Position numbers and translations under genes: made by a program. Shown here piece after piece: positions 52,167 to 63,400 of a stretch of DNA of 64,000 bases. Position 1 is the first letter of the stretch. Each line of letters opens with the position of its first letter. The stretch is from positions 2,291-66,290 of the forward strand of contig CAXAMN010006491.1 of NCBI GenBank assembly GCA_963970005.1, written 5' to 3'. Source of the stretch: Durusdinium trenchii (Eukaryota > Sar > Dinophyceae > Suessiales > Symbiodiniaceae). The notes beneath the pieces were generated by a model. The model had not been told where the DNA came from. It made no database searches and was given only the letters and a program-made list of their open reading frames with translations.

Positions 52167-55100
52167 CTATTGCACTAAGAATCGTCGCACTTCATGGCCG
52201 CTCTGCTGTTTCTTCTTCACACCGTGATGAACTTCAGCAGCTTGTCGATGACTTTGCCGCTGTCCAACATAAATTAGATTCACAGCTTAGTCGTTTGCAA
52301 AATCTTCCACAGCGCTCATTAATTGGTGGTGGTCGTAAAATCGTTTCCCATTCCAATTCGTGTGATGCTGAATTGCAAAAAGCCATCCAGTTGTCCGTTC
52401 AAGAGAACAAGCAAGTGCTCCAGGAACGCAAAAGACTTCGTCATCGTATTCGACAACAACTTCCTCCACAGTCTAATATTGTAAATATTTTGGCCGATGG
52501 GAATTGTCTCTTCAGAGCGGTTAGTAGAGGTCTTTCGCAACTGCACATGCAATTCAATCACGTTGAGTTGCGTCAAATGCGTGTCGATTCAATCCGATCT
52601 AACTTTTCAAATAGGTTCCATGACCAAATTGACTTTCATAACTATGTTTCAGCTATGGCGTGCAATGCTGAATACGGTGACGAATTGTGTATACAAGCTC
52701 TTGCATTGTCTCTTCATGTGTTTATTGAAGTCTTTTCCCCTGATCACAACCCCCAACGTTTTGGCAATCCTGATCATCCAGGCATTCGCATTGCGTATAA
52801 TGGGTCCAATCATTTTGATGTCATTTTGCATGACACTAGTGAGCCTTCAGTCTCTCCGATTCTTCATGTGTCCAACGCACCTAAACCAAGCGGTCATGAC
52901 GCAAGCAATGGTGCTTCGTTTTGTGTTATATCTTCCAACATTACATCACTCCGGAAAAACTGGCCTTTGCTCTGTTCGCTTCCTGCGGACTTATATTTGT
53001 GCCAAGAAACCACATTAAACACAAATGGTCAAAATTCCATGAAGCGCCATTTGTCCAATATGGGCTACGTTGCCTCGTTTGGGCCTGCGTCCCTACCAAA
53101 GCTGTCTGGTTCCCAAAAATCCTTTTCTCTTTGGAATGCATGTTCTGGTGGGTTGGCAACCATTGCCAAATCACACGTTCGCTTCACTCATATTCAATGT
53201 GATGGTGAACCCTTCCGCAGTGGCAAATGTAGCTTGTCGTGGATCCCCACTGGGATTGCCAGACGTGGTGTCTACATCTATAACATTTATGGTTTTGTCG
53301 GTGCTGGGCCAAAAAATGCCGATGCTTACCAAAAAAATGAGTTACTTCCCGAGCAAATCTTTACTCATGCGTCATCATTGGGCGACTCTCCCATTCTACT
53401 CATTGGTGATTTCCAAACTTGTCCTGATGCGTCCAGAGTCCTTGGAACTGTTATTCATTCGGGTCGCTATCATGATTTGGGTCACATCTACACCAATAAT
53501 GAATGGACCTTCCAAAAAGGAGCAGATGAAAACATTCGCACCAGGATCGACTTGGCCATTTGTAACACGATTTTGTTACCTTTCATTTCCTCTTGCCATG
53601 TCCTAAGTGATACCGGTTTACCTAGTCATCGGCCAATTCAAATCGAATTCACCTTCGCAAAGGTCCTTGATACCAAGTGGATTTATAGAAAGCCAAAGCG
53701 TCTCAACCTTCTTCCCTGCGCCAAAGAGTTGGTTGAAAAGCATGATGCCAAAGTATGGAGTCCGCATACCCAGTCCTTCCGTGAGTCATGTCAACAAGCC
53801 CGTATTTCTCCTTATCCACAGTCACATATTGATTCCTTATTTCACACATGGTCTTCCGTCTCTGAATCGGCCCTTCTCGCAGCAGAGCAAAATTTTGGCA
53901 CCAAATTTCGTGGCAGAGGATTGCAACCCAGAGTAGTAAAAATCAACACTGAGGCTCCACCGCTCAATCATTCCCTTGGTGCTGCCAATATCCGTTTACT
54001 GTCGTTGCATAAGCTCAAACGTCGCCTACATCAATTGAGGTCCAAGCTTAGCTGTGCTGCTGCGTGTCTTGATGATCAACAAACATGCAATGTCCAATGC
54101 AATATTCTACAGTCTTGGCGCCGTTTGTTTCCTACTCTCCCAGCCCCGTCGTTACATAGTTGCCTTTCTATTGCGCATGATATTCATGTGGTTGATGTTG
54201 CTCTTTCAGAAGAACAACGGATCCTTTCTCAGTCCCGCATGCAATCCTTTAAACAGTTTTTGATTGCTGACTGGAATAGTACAAAGAAAGCTACATATAA
54301 GTGGATGAGGAATTCAGAACCTCCTGTCATTCCGATTTTCAACACTGGGCCGCATGAGTATGCTTTTCGACATTCTGATATTCATCAATTGATGGTTGAC
54401 ACCTGGTCGCCTATTTTCAATCGCTATCAGCTCTCCCCCGAGCCCAGCTTCGAGACATTCTTAGCTGATTTTCCCAATTGTTTGCCGCAATCACCTCAAT
54501 ATCATGCTGATAAGCCATTTTGTCTTGATGATATACTTCCATCTGATGTTTCCAATATTGTGCAGTCCCTAAAACAAACATCGGCAGGTGTCGACGCCTG
54601 GCAGGTTGAAGAAATTCAGTTCCTTGGTCGTCATTCTGTCTCAGCCCTGGCGGCCTTGTTCAATGAAATTGAACATACCGGTACGTGGCCTAGTCAGCTT
54701 TCCGAAGTCCCAGTCGCTGCACTCAAGAAGCCAACTGGGTGCACTCCCAAAGATATTCGGCCCATTGCTTTGTCTTCATTAGTTTATCGTATATGGGCCA
54801 GACTCAGATGGCAACATTTGCAATCATGGTATCATAGCTGGATACCTGATCAACTCAAAGGTGGCATCAAAGGTCGTCATGCCATTGATGCATACTACAG
54901 CTTAATGGTTGAAATTGAGCATTGTCATCACTCTAACTCTCCACTTTATGGTGTTCTGTATGACTATCAGAAATGCTTTGACATGGTACCCTGGTCCATT
55001 GAAGTTGGCTTATTAAATGCATTGGGGCTGCCCCAGCGAGTTTTGCGACCTATGTTCTCATTCGCTAAAAGCATGCTTCGCAGATTGAAAATTGGCAACT

Positions 55101-56782
55101 CACTCGGTCCTGCATTTAGTAACACTAATAGCATCATGCAAGGATGTCCATTGGCCATACTCCGCATCAATTGCATTATTGCTGCTTGGGTTCGTGTTCT
55201 TTCTCATCACCCTAGCTCTCAGTTGTGCCGTCTCTCTGCCTACACTGATGACAAAAATATGAGGTCTAACCACTTAGAGTCCCTTCAAAACGCCATTAAT
55301 GTCACTGATCGTTTTGATAAAGCCATTGATGCTCGAGTCAATGTTGACAAAACCGCGACTTTTGCAAACACTGCACAGGGTCTCAAAGCTATTGCGCAAC
55401 TTAACTTAGATGGAATCACCTTACAACCTGTCAGCCAAGAAAAACTTTTGGGTGGACAAATGTCCTTTGCTTCCAAACGATCACTGAAGCTTGCCAACAA
55501 GCGCGCCGAAGCGTTCCTTGCCGTCTCTAAAAGAGTCATGATTTGTCCCTTAAATGATGACGCACGTGCATCCCTGTTGTCAACAATTGGAGCCGCCAAA
55601 TACACATATGGCCTTGAGTTGGGTGGTTGCTCTATCCAACTGGAACGGACCCTTCGCTCTAGCATTCTCGCATGCATTTGGCACAAACGTCCCTCAAAGT
55701 GTAGTGATGTGGTTCTCACTCTTTGTTTCAAAGGCCACCAATTTGACCCCACACAACTTCGGCTTTTTGCTCCTTTTTCTATCGCGCGTCGTCAATTAGC
55801 TAAACATGCTGAACTTCAGCAAATGTGGACTTTCACGTGGATCCAGTCTTGTCAAGCGCGTAGTGCACAAACTAATAGGAGTCTTAGATTCGGTCCTTTA
55901 GCCATTTTGCAATCGGTGTCCAACACATTATCCATGGACTGGATATCACCATTCGAATTTAAGTTCCAACTCTCAAACAATCATGTTATCATCATCCATC
56001 TTCTTCATGGTACTGATGCATATTTTCACCACATCCTCCGTTTTGTCATTTCTCAATATTTGTGGTCCCGTGCTGCCCAGCGCACGTCTTTAGCTAGCCT
56101 CCGCTCAGGTGCGGACAAAGTCGCAACGCTGCGCCTCCACAACTCCAGGAACTTGGAACCTTACGCCAAGGGCGTTCTCCGGGGCATCTTGGCCGATGCT
56201 ATCACCACACAGAAGTACCTTTTTCGATCCAAGCGAGCTGCTTTTCCCACATGTCCTTTTTGTTGGAAGGATGAAGAAGACCTTGAACATCTCTTTTGGA
56301 AATGTGAAAATTGGTCCTCAGAACGCTCAAAGCATTTGAGCATGGAACAGCTTCGACAAATTCCCACCTTTCCTATCAGTGTTCGTCGTGCCGGCATTTT
56401 TCCTTTGACTTCTGAGCAAACTGCAACAATCATGACCAATCACAGAAACCTTGTTTTAGGTAATAAAGCTGATTGGCCTACACACATGTGTAATTTTCCA
56501 GTCCAGTTGCAACGTGCTATGATTGCTGTAATTTGTGCTCGGAATCAGACCCAACCTGATCCCCCGCCTGAACACTTCGAATTCCCTCCTTCACCTCAAC
56601 CAGTTGCTGCTGTCCCAACCGATATCAAACAGGGGAACCCTCAAGTCCAGCCACCACAGAGTGAGCCTTCTGTCAAAGTTACCCATGATGATCTTGGTCT
56701 CCTTCTTTCTACATCAAATAGACCTGGTAGTTCCAAGTATCAATATGTGATCAGGCATAAAGAGTGTTTTTTCGTGTTGTAA
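52167..56782 (+). CDS. B2 ORF2: OTU protease-endonuclease-RT
   Basis: The frame is open from 52167; the clear coding part is a 1495-codon stretch from 52295. No in-frame ATG precedes the OTU domain, so the start is unclear (reinitiation or frameshift from ORF1 possible). OTU: VNILADGNCLFRAVSRGL (Asp and Cys, about 52490), GDELCIQALAL, YNGSNHFDVIL (His, about 52815). Endonuclease: VISSNITSLRKN, YLCQETTLN, LLIGDFQTCPD, RIDLAICN, SHRPIQIEF. RT: GVDAWQVEEI, GGIKGRHAIDAYYSL, GVLYDYQKCFDMVPW (motif A), SIMQGCPLAIL (motif B), LSAYTDDKNM (motif C, YTDD). Near the end is a CPFCWKDEEDLEHLFWKC zinc knuckle. All catalytic residues are kept in one uninterrupted frame. Confidence 0.85.
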
Positions 56783-57393
56783 TACCACATAACCGCAAGC
56801 GCCATTGCTTCGGTCCCTATGTCACTGAAATTGATGCTGCTCGCAAAGTGAAAGAGTTTCTCCAACAACTGAAAGACGGTTCTGCCGCCACCTCTAGGGG
56901 TGCTAAGCGCATTGAAAAATTTAACCATGACTTATGTGCAAAATTGGCCACCCTGAACCAAACGGCTCAGCAAGAGCGTAGACACTTTGTGGAATTTGCA
57001 GATGACGTTGCCTGTCAATATTGCCGGAAAACTGTGCATAAATATTATGCTCTCACCTTTGCCAGTCGTCAGTGTCCGCGCTTGAATCCCCATTTAGATA
57101 AGAAAGGTTCCCATACCAGATCTGCAAATGTTGCCAAGTACCGGCAACAAGGCGCTTCGTCGCAGGTAGACACACATAATGAAATTGCCAGCCATAGTAA
57201 TTTTCATTTCTTGCGTGCTGTCTCTACACATCCATATTGTGAATGGTGCGGTGCCACTTTCAAAAAAAGTGCTCTAAAAACTGCTATGGGCCAGCTTTGT
57301 CCAGCCAAGACGCAAGCATTGGATTCAGTGGTGAAGTCTAGTAAGTCTGCACCTCGCAGACGTCTTCATGGGAAGCAACGACCTTCCTCTTAG
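56764..57393 (+). CDS. B2 ORF2 extension: AP2-like domain and zinc fingers in the -1 frame
   Basis: This overlaps the end of the RT ORF. If the ribosome slips by -1 at 56767-56773, KYQYVIRHKECFF joins to RVVIPHNRKRHCFGPYV and DAARKVKEFLQQL, together resembling an AP2-type DNA-binding domain. Two Cys clusters follow (ACQYCRKTVHKYYALTF..C; YCEWCGATFKKSALKTA..C) and a basic end (APRRRLHGKQ). The zinc-finger tail has counterparts before B1 (31.2 kb) and in B1 (33.14 kb), so it is a conserved part of family B. No stops interrupt its 205 codons. Confidence 0.6.
   Translation: MFFRVVIPHNRKRHCFGPYVTEIDAARKVKEFLQQLKDGSAATSRGAKRIEKFNHDLCAKLATLNQTAQQERRHFVEFADDVACQYCRKTVHKYYALTFASRQCPRLNPHLDKKGSHTRSANVAKYRQQGASSQVDTHNEIASHSNFHFLRAVSTHPYCEWCGATFKKSALKTAMGQLCPAKTQALDSVVKSSKSAPRRRLHGKQRPSS
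56767..56773 (+). promoter_or_regulatory. putative -1 ribosomal frameshift heptamer U UUU UUC
   Basis: In the RT frame the codons are TGT TTT TTC, giving an in-phase X XXY YYZ slippery site. The zero-frame stop (56780-56782) is two codons downstream. The -1 product enters a 205-codon open frame that completes an AP2-like fold. No downstream pseudoknot was worked out. A plain one-base deletion in the T run is the alternative. Confidence 0.5.
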
Positions 57394-57432
57394 GGCCTGG
57401 CCCTCATGTGCTGACGGTTGAACCCTTGTTAG

Positions 57433-58314
57433 GTTACGGCAGCTTACAAGAACAACGACTACACTGCTTCTCCATTGCGGGCATTCGAGAATGAGTTGGG
57501 TGTCCAAGCTCCTGTGGGATTTTGGGACCCCGCCGGATTCACAGCTGACGGCAGCGTAGAGGACTTCAAGCGCCGTCGTCAAACTGAGCTCAAGCACGGT
57601 CGCATCTCTCCGGCACCGGAGAGCCACCACGTGTCACACATGCCGGAGGTGAATATGCGTGGTGGGGAGGTGAGACAGTGTGTGACCTCACTCGTTGAAG
57701 TGGGAAAAAACTTTGCTTTCTATAGCCTGAGCCTGTTTAGCTTCATGCTGAGTTTCACGATGGCATTTTGCCCCGAGATATGTTCCTTTACGTGGCTTCC
57801 AACAGCAATTTTTGCTCTGTATGTGCCTTGGTTGTGCCCTCTTAGACGTCAGCCGTGTCACAAGGTGCTGATGAAATGCAAGTTTGTCGGCAATAGACGT
57901 TATTCAGTGCATAGAACCCACAAGAGACAAAGCAACAGCAGAGCCAATCATGTTTGGCATTGGTCAGGGAAGAGCTTGCTTATTTTCGGACTTTTTTGCT
58001 TTGTATCGGTTAGCTACTGCTGGTCTCCAAGCAACAGAGAGTTGTTCAAAGCCCAGAACCTTGCTGTTCGACGAGTTGATGCTGAAGGTGAAGAGCTTGA
58101 TGATAATGCTCCGGTGCCAGTTGCTCCTATGTCTCTTGAGGACAAGTTCAGTGCTGCTGCTGCTACCACAAAGCAGCGACGTGATGCTCTGACCTCACTG
58201 CAAACTCGCCAGCAGAAGAGAGATGTCTCTAGAACCCCGAAGAGACCGGACTTGAAAGACTTCAAGGAACCGGCGCAAGAAGGCCAGGGAGGAGGTGCGG
58301 CTTCCAATTCGTGA
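57433..58314 (+). CDS. B3 ORF1: LHC leader fused in frame to transmembrane protein
   Basis: The segment after a TTAG|GTTACG acceptor-like junction reads VTAAYKNND, then YTASPLRAFENELGVQAPVG and FWDPAGFTADGSVEDFKRRR to KHGRIS (57460-57608), an intronless copy of LHC linker plus first helix. The frame continues without a stop into ORF1: FAFYSLSLFSFMLSFTMAF and LPTAIFALYVPWLCPL (membrane segments), KCKFVGNRRYSVHRTHKRQS (basic motif) and LLIFGLFCFVSVSYC (third segment), then an acidic/polar tail with an alanine- and lysine-rich end. The junction is shared with B1, so the fusion is ancestral to at least these two copies. Whether it is translated is unknown. Confidence 0.65.
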   Translation, partial: VTAAYKNNDYTASPLRAFENELGVQAPVGFWDPAGFTADGSVEDFKRRRQTELKHGRISPAPESHHVSHMPEVNMRGGEVRQCVTSLVEVGKNFAFYSLSLFSFMLSFTMAFCPEICSFTWLPTAIFALYVPWLCPLRRQPCHKVLMKCKFVGNRRYSVHRTHKRQSNSRANHVWHWSGKSLLIFGLFCFVSVSYCWSPSNRELFKAQNLAVRRVDAEGEELDDNAPVPVAPMSLEDKFSAAAATTKQRRDALTSLQTRQQKRDVSRTPKRPDLKDFKEPAQEGQGGGAASNS

Positions 58315-58344
58315 CTAACTTGCCCTTTTGATCGATGCACCCTT

Positions 58345-58990
58345 TTGTTGACTCAAGCAGTGCACAGGAGGTCTGTTAAGCAGTCTGCTCCGACTTGCTG
58401 TTTTGAGGCAACTTTCTTGCAACAATCCCAATTCAGTCAAGGCCGTGTTGGCGTCCTGTCAAGCAGTTGATTCCAAAATGTTGCCTTGAGCTCAGAAACC
58501 CTTTCTTTTTGTTGGCTCAAGCAGTGCCAAGGAGGTCTGTCAAGCAGATTACTCCGACTTGCTGTTTTGAGGGCGACAACCTTTTTGCAACAACACCAAT
58601 TCAGTCAAGGCCTTGTGGGCGTCCTGTTCAGCAGTTCATTCCAAAATGTCGCCTTGAGCTCAGAAACTCTCTCTTTTTGTTGGCTCAAGCAGTGCCAAGG
58701 AGACCTGCCAAGCAGTTTACTCCGACTTGCTGTTTTGAGGGCGACAACTTTTTTGCAACAACCCCAATTCAGTCAAGGCAGCGTTGGCGTCCTGCCCAGC
58801 AGTTGATTCCAAAAGGTTGCCTTGAGACAAGACACCCTTTCCTTTTGTTGACTCAAGCAGCGCCAAGGAGGTCTGACGCGCAGTTTACTCCGTCTTGCTG
58901 TTTTGAGGGTGACGACTTTTTTGCGACAATCCCAATTCAGTCAAGGCCGAGTTGGAGTCCTGTCAAGCAGATGATTCCTAATTGCTGCCT
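58345..58990 (+). repeat. 168-bp tandem repeat, translated as 56-aa units
   Basis: Almost four copies with a 168-bp period, e.g. ATTCCAAAATGTTGCCTTGAG at 58471, 58637 and 58806. Since 168 is a multiple of three, the B3 ORF2 frame reads through as 56-residue units (IPKCCLELRNPFFLLAQAVP ... TPTCCFEGDNLFATTPIQSR). Most differences are substitutions, and the frame stays open in every full unit. The first part of the array lies upstream of the ORF2 segment used here. Confidence 0.85.
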
Positions 58991-59951
58991 TGAGCTTAGA
59001 AACCCTTTTGCAACTTTTCCGAAGAATCAGGTTGGCCGGAGACATGCAAAGCATAATTTGTTTCATTGTTCCTTTGACCCAGAGACTCCCCTTGTGACGT
59101 ATCCCAAGCAGGCAAGATATTTTTCGAAGTTTTTTGGGGGTGATGCTCCTTCACCACCTTCTGACCTTCAAAAGGCTATTGATGCCTCTCTTCAAGACGA
59201 ACAAAAAGTTCGCTGTAGACAAGCCATGGTTCGCCACGACATACATGCTAAGCTCCCCAATGGCGATTGTCTCTTCAAACATGAACTTGCTGGGGGCGCC
59301 CCCGCAGACCCCAGAAGCCGATGTGAGGCTGAGAACGCTCTGAGAAAGAAAATCCCAAATACACACTTTCTATCCCGTGTTCCTGGAGATGGCAATTGCC
59401 TTTTTCATGCACTTGCTAAAACTTTGTACCAAGCTACGAATATGCAAATCGACCATGCCTCTCTGAGAACGTTGTGTGTTGAACAGATCCTTGAAGACCC
59501 CGTGCTTAATGGTCGTTTCTTTGACAATTTTGACTTCCAAAACTACATATCCCGAATGAGACGAGACTGTGAATATGCGGACGAGCTTTGTATTTCTGCT
59601 TTCTGTTCTGCGATCAAGATTAAAGTCAAAGTGCTGCATCCTATTTGGGAAGCCACTGAGTTTGGCGCACAGTTTGAAATGGACCCTCTTCTGATTGCAT
59701 TTAATGGACACAACCATTTTGATGCCCTTTTACTCAAGCCTAAACATGTGCCTTTGAACCCACAATATCATGATCAGCCTCCGCTTGAGCCCAGAGACTG
59801 TGAAGCAAACAACGCCAAACCACCGACTAAGGACACATTGACCCTGCTCAGCCTGAACGTGAATTCCTGGTCTTTGCATCGTAATAGCCTCATCCACGAG
59901 GCTGATATTTTTGCTCTCAGGAAACCAGACTCACAAGCTTCGGTCAACTAA
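58467..59951 (+). pseudogene. B3 ORF2 N-terminal part: Cys-rich repeats and OTU domain
   Basis: The 56-aa repeats (to about 58990) are followed by a linker and an OTU-type cysteine protease: LSRVPGDGNCLFHALAKTLY (catalytic Asp/Cys, about 59385), EYADELCISAFCSAI and AFNGHNHFDALLLKP (His, about 59710). A shorter second DCLFKHEL-like echo at about 59265 (LPNGDCLFKHE) may be a partial duplicate of the active-site loop. The endonuclease starts at LTLLSLNVNSWSLHRNSL (about 59840), and the frame breaks at 59950. OTU proteins cleave ubiquitin chains; in a retroelement this may protect its proteins or process its polyprotein. Confidence 0.75.
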
Positions 59952-61003
59952 ACGAGGACAAGCACTTGATTTCCCGAAACTTCACAACGGTTTGGGGAGC
60001 CCCTGTTCCTTGCATCCAAACCCGAAAGCAAGGCAAGGTAGCAGTCTCTAGGCATGCTTCAGGAAGCGGAAAACAAGGAGGTGTTGGATTAGTAGCCACC
60101 AAATCGTGTCCACTTGTTCCTACTTCGAGAGATGGCCACGACCAAGGCCTGATCAAAACCCAGCGTAATCGCTTGTTAGAAAAGGTCTTCACCGATGCAG
60201 CGCAATTTGGAGACCAACCTGTCCTGATATGTACTGACGCTAATACCCGTATTGATAAATGTGTGTCATTATCCCTCGCGCTTGCCTCAGGGCGTTGTGT
60301 AGATCTAGCATCACATTTTGCACACGGTGATCCCCAACCTACGTTTTGTTCCTCCAAGCTATGGGATAAAGCTAGCTGGACACAGAATGCGAGCAGACCT
60401 GACTATATATTCGCCAACAAAGCTGCCTTGTCTCTCTGCGTAGATTTCAAACTCCGAAGGGATTTATCCCCGCCTGGACATTTGGGTCTCCAAGTCACTT
60501 TGAACCTTTCCTTAGCAGTCCAAACCACAAGACAAGTGGTATTCCCTAAAGCTTTTCCAATTTACGAAGCCATCACCTTGTCCGAAACAGACAAAGAAGC
60601 ACTTGCTGAGACCCATATCCAAAGATACAAATCTGAATTTGAGCAGGCACGCCAAAGTGACCCAAATGTATCATGGGCAATTTTTGCCAAAACTGCCGAA
60701 GCTTACTTGCAAGATCGTTGTGCAAAAACTAGCGTTCAAGGTCAAGGTGGCCGACACAGACAGGTTCGTTTCACTGAACGACCCGTGATTGTGCTTTGTG
60801 CTGACAAAACCAAGCCTGAAGCAACAGCAACGCACACTCTCAAGCAATATCATAAAACTCTCCGGCGGCTTCGTGAAATGCTATGGAAGAAGAATAAGAG
60901 AAGTCCCTCACCTCAAGATCTGATTGATATCCACAAACTTTCTTCCAGCATTAAGGCCTTTTTACATAGATATGCCAAAGACTTATCTTTGCCTAAACAT
61001 TAA
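59950..61003 (+). pseudogene. B3 endonuclease, continued
   Basis: A second frame with VSRHASGSGKQGGVGLVATK, PVLICTDANTRIDKCVSL (in place of GDFN), SRPDYIFANKAALS and PPGHLGLQVTL, then a linker with LQDRCAKTSVQGQGGRHRQV. Compared with B2, the catalytic GDFN is replaced by TDAN, so the nuclease is diverged but keeps an Asp and Asn. It ends at 61003 and overlaps the RT frame by about 80 bp. Confidence 0.65.
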
Positions 61004-63400
61004 ACATAGCTCAACCACAGCCGAGATTTCTGAGTTGATTGAGAAGATTGACCACAGGGCGTATACAGTGCAAGCTAAGCAAGATCGATTCCAGCGAATA
61101 AGCTCATGGCGACGAGCTGTGCGTCTAGATTTCAAAGATGGTGGGCGCAAAGCCTATCAGTGGATTAAAGATACTTGGACACCCCCTCTTACTGCTTTGG
61201 CTAATAAGCATGGTGAAGTTTCCACAGACCCTGCAGAGATGGTTTCCACTTTGCAAAAAGAATGGGACGATCTTTTCAATTTGCAGACGCAACCTTCGTG
61301 GGACGCCTTCCATGAAGAATTTGCCCGTTTTCTTCAGTCACATCCCTGTGAGGTGCCTGAATTTTCAGCAAGCATGATCAAAGCACATATTGCTCGCGTG
61401 AAGAAAACACGAGCCGTGGCAGCTGATGGGTGGCGAATGGCTGAGATCAAAGATTTGCCATTAAATCTACTCTCAATGGTAGCTAATCTACTGGGCGATC
61501 TTGAATCCACGCAGAAGTGGCCAACCTCTAATACCTTTGCCATTGTTAGCTGTATTCCAAAGGCAGAATTGAGCACAGACCAAGAATCTTCCCCTCAAGC
61601 TATTGCCTTGCGAGCCTTTGATATGAGACCAATATGTAATATCAGCCCGTGGAGTACAATTTATAGTGGTTTGCTTGGTTTGCGTTTTAAGCACATGCAG
61701 GCCTGGAGAGAAAGCTGGCTTCCTGCCTCTATGGCAGGAGCGCGTCCTAAGAGGGACATCTTGGACATATCGCTTGAATTGACCCTCGAGATTGATGCTG
61801 CGACAGTTAACCAAACAAATCTTGTAGGCATAAGTCTTGACAGAGCAAAACTCTTTGACGGCCTTTCGCATCAGATTTGTTTCCCGACCCTGCTTTCTCT
61901 AGGAGCTCCCGAGAAGATAATCTCCACTGAAAATTTATGACCAACTTACCAGCATTTACAAAGTCTCAGGAGCCGTATCATCCCTAAGTAAAAGATCCAA
62001 CGGCTATATACAGGGCTGTTCCTTTTCATTGCAAGCAGCTATGGGCGTGTTGGCCATATGGACTCGCTTTATCGAGGAGCTTAAACTCAACTCTAACCTA
62101 AGCTGTGGAGGTTTCCTCGATGACGGCAATTTCAGAACTTCACACACCGACCATGTCCAAGCAGTTGCTGACTTATCGCTTGCATGGGAATGCTCCCAAA
62201 GGTTCGACAGTCTTACCGGAACTCTAACAAACTTAAGTAAGACCCTTTGTTTCGCAACCACCAAATCAGCAGAACTTGAAATGAAAAGAGTTTTTTGCTC
62301 ACATGAATCACCGATCACCTTTTGCAATTCGTTCAAACTGGTTGGAGGCCAAATTACTGCAAAAGGTAAACCAAATGTCCAACTCCGAAACAACAGGTTC
62401 CGAACCTGTGTGAGAAGACTCAAAAAGGTACGATTTGTACCGTTACCTTTTATCCAAAAAGCGCATATTATGAAGACTGCTTGTATACCCACTGCGCTTG
62501 TAGGAACAGAATTCCTTGCCTTGACCATCCGACAGTGTTATTCTCTTCGTTGCATTGTTTTGAAATCACTCTACCAAGGACACTACTGGTGCCGTAATCC
62601 AGCGGCAACATTGACTTTTATTCTTCCCGGACACTTGCTGGATCCAAAACAAGCCATGACGTATCATGTTCTCCGCAATCTTCGACGACTTTTTGCCCGT
62701 CGACCTGATCTCCGAGCTCTTTTTCGAACAACATGGTTGACAGCTGCACAGAATTCTGCTGAATTCAAAACTGGGTTGTTTAAGAATATCCAATTGCTCT
62801 GCCAACGACTGGGGTGGACATGGACCGAACCATTCCTATTTACATTGCCAGATGCCACCCCAATGAACTGGCTAGAAGATGACACCCAGGTGTGGCTTCA
62901 CAACTTGCGTGTGAACAATCGAAAACTTGTTTGGCGAGAACCAGAATTTGTGAGCCGCAAAGATATGCAAGGTGCCACTAGCATCCACTACAAAGCTACC
63001 ACTAAATTGATTCGTTTAAACATGCCCTTGTTCAATAACCATAGAACAAGGTTTCGTAAGAGTAAACTCACTGCTATGCAGGTCACGCACCTGAGATCAA
63101 TATTGAGTGGAGCTATTTATACCCAGGAAAGACTTTTCTTGCTGGGTATGCCGACACTAAGGACTGCCCTTATTGTCATACTGATGTTGAGACCACCGAA
63201 CACATTTTTTGGCACTGCCCTGAATGGAACAATTGCCGCAAAGCGCTTTACCAGCATTTTCCTTCGGAATTCCTCCAAAACCTGCCAACATGTACACGAT
63301 GTTGTGCCATTATTACTGAAGACACTCAACTCTCCCATGATGATTTTGTTAGCTTCAGTACACTCCTTCAAAAAACTTTTATCGGTATTTTAGAGGCCCG
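60924..63400 (+). pseudogene. B3 reverse transcriptase
   Basis: First frame (to 61940): VAADGWRMAEIKDLPLNLLS, RPICNISPWSTIYSGLLGLR, AGARPKRDILDISLELTLEI and VGISLDRAKLFDGL (motif A). Motif B, YIQGCSFSLQAA (about 62011-62045), leads into a second frame (to 63393) with CGGFLDDGNF (motif C as LDD, about 62107), KLVGGQITAKGKP, HLLDPKQAM and a long C-terminal region. A zinc knuckle (CPYCHTDVETTEHIFWHC, about 63160) is in yet another frame. At least three frameshifts are present. Confidence 0.7.

Noticed and set aside
58345-58870. Relict dinoflagellate spliced leader (TTGGCTCAAG within the 168-bp repeat)
   Set aside because: Only about 10-11 of 15 bases match the conserved leader, and the same bases encode the repeated WLKQ/LAQA part of a translated repeat; chance is more likely.
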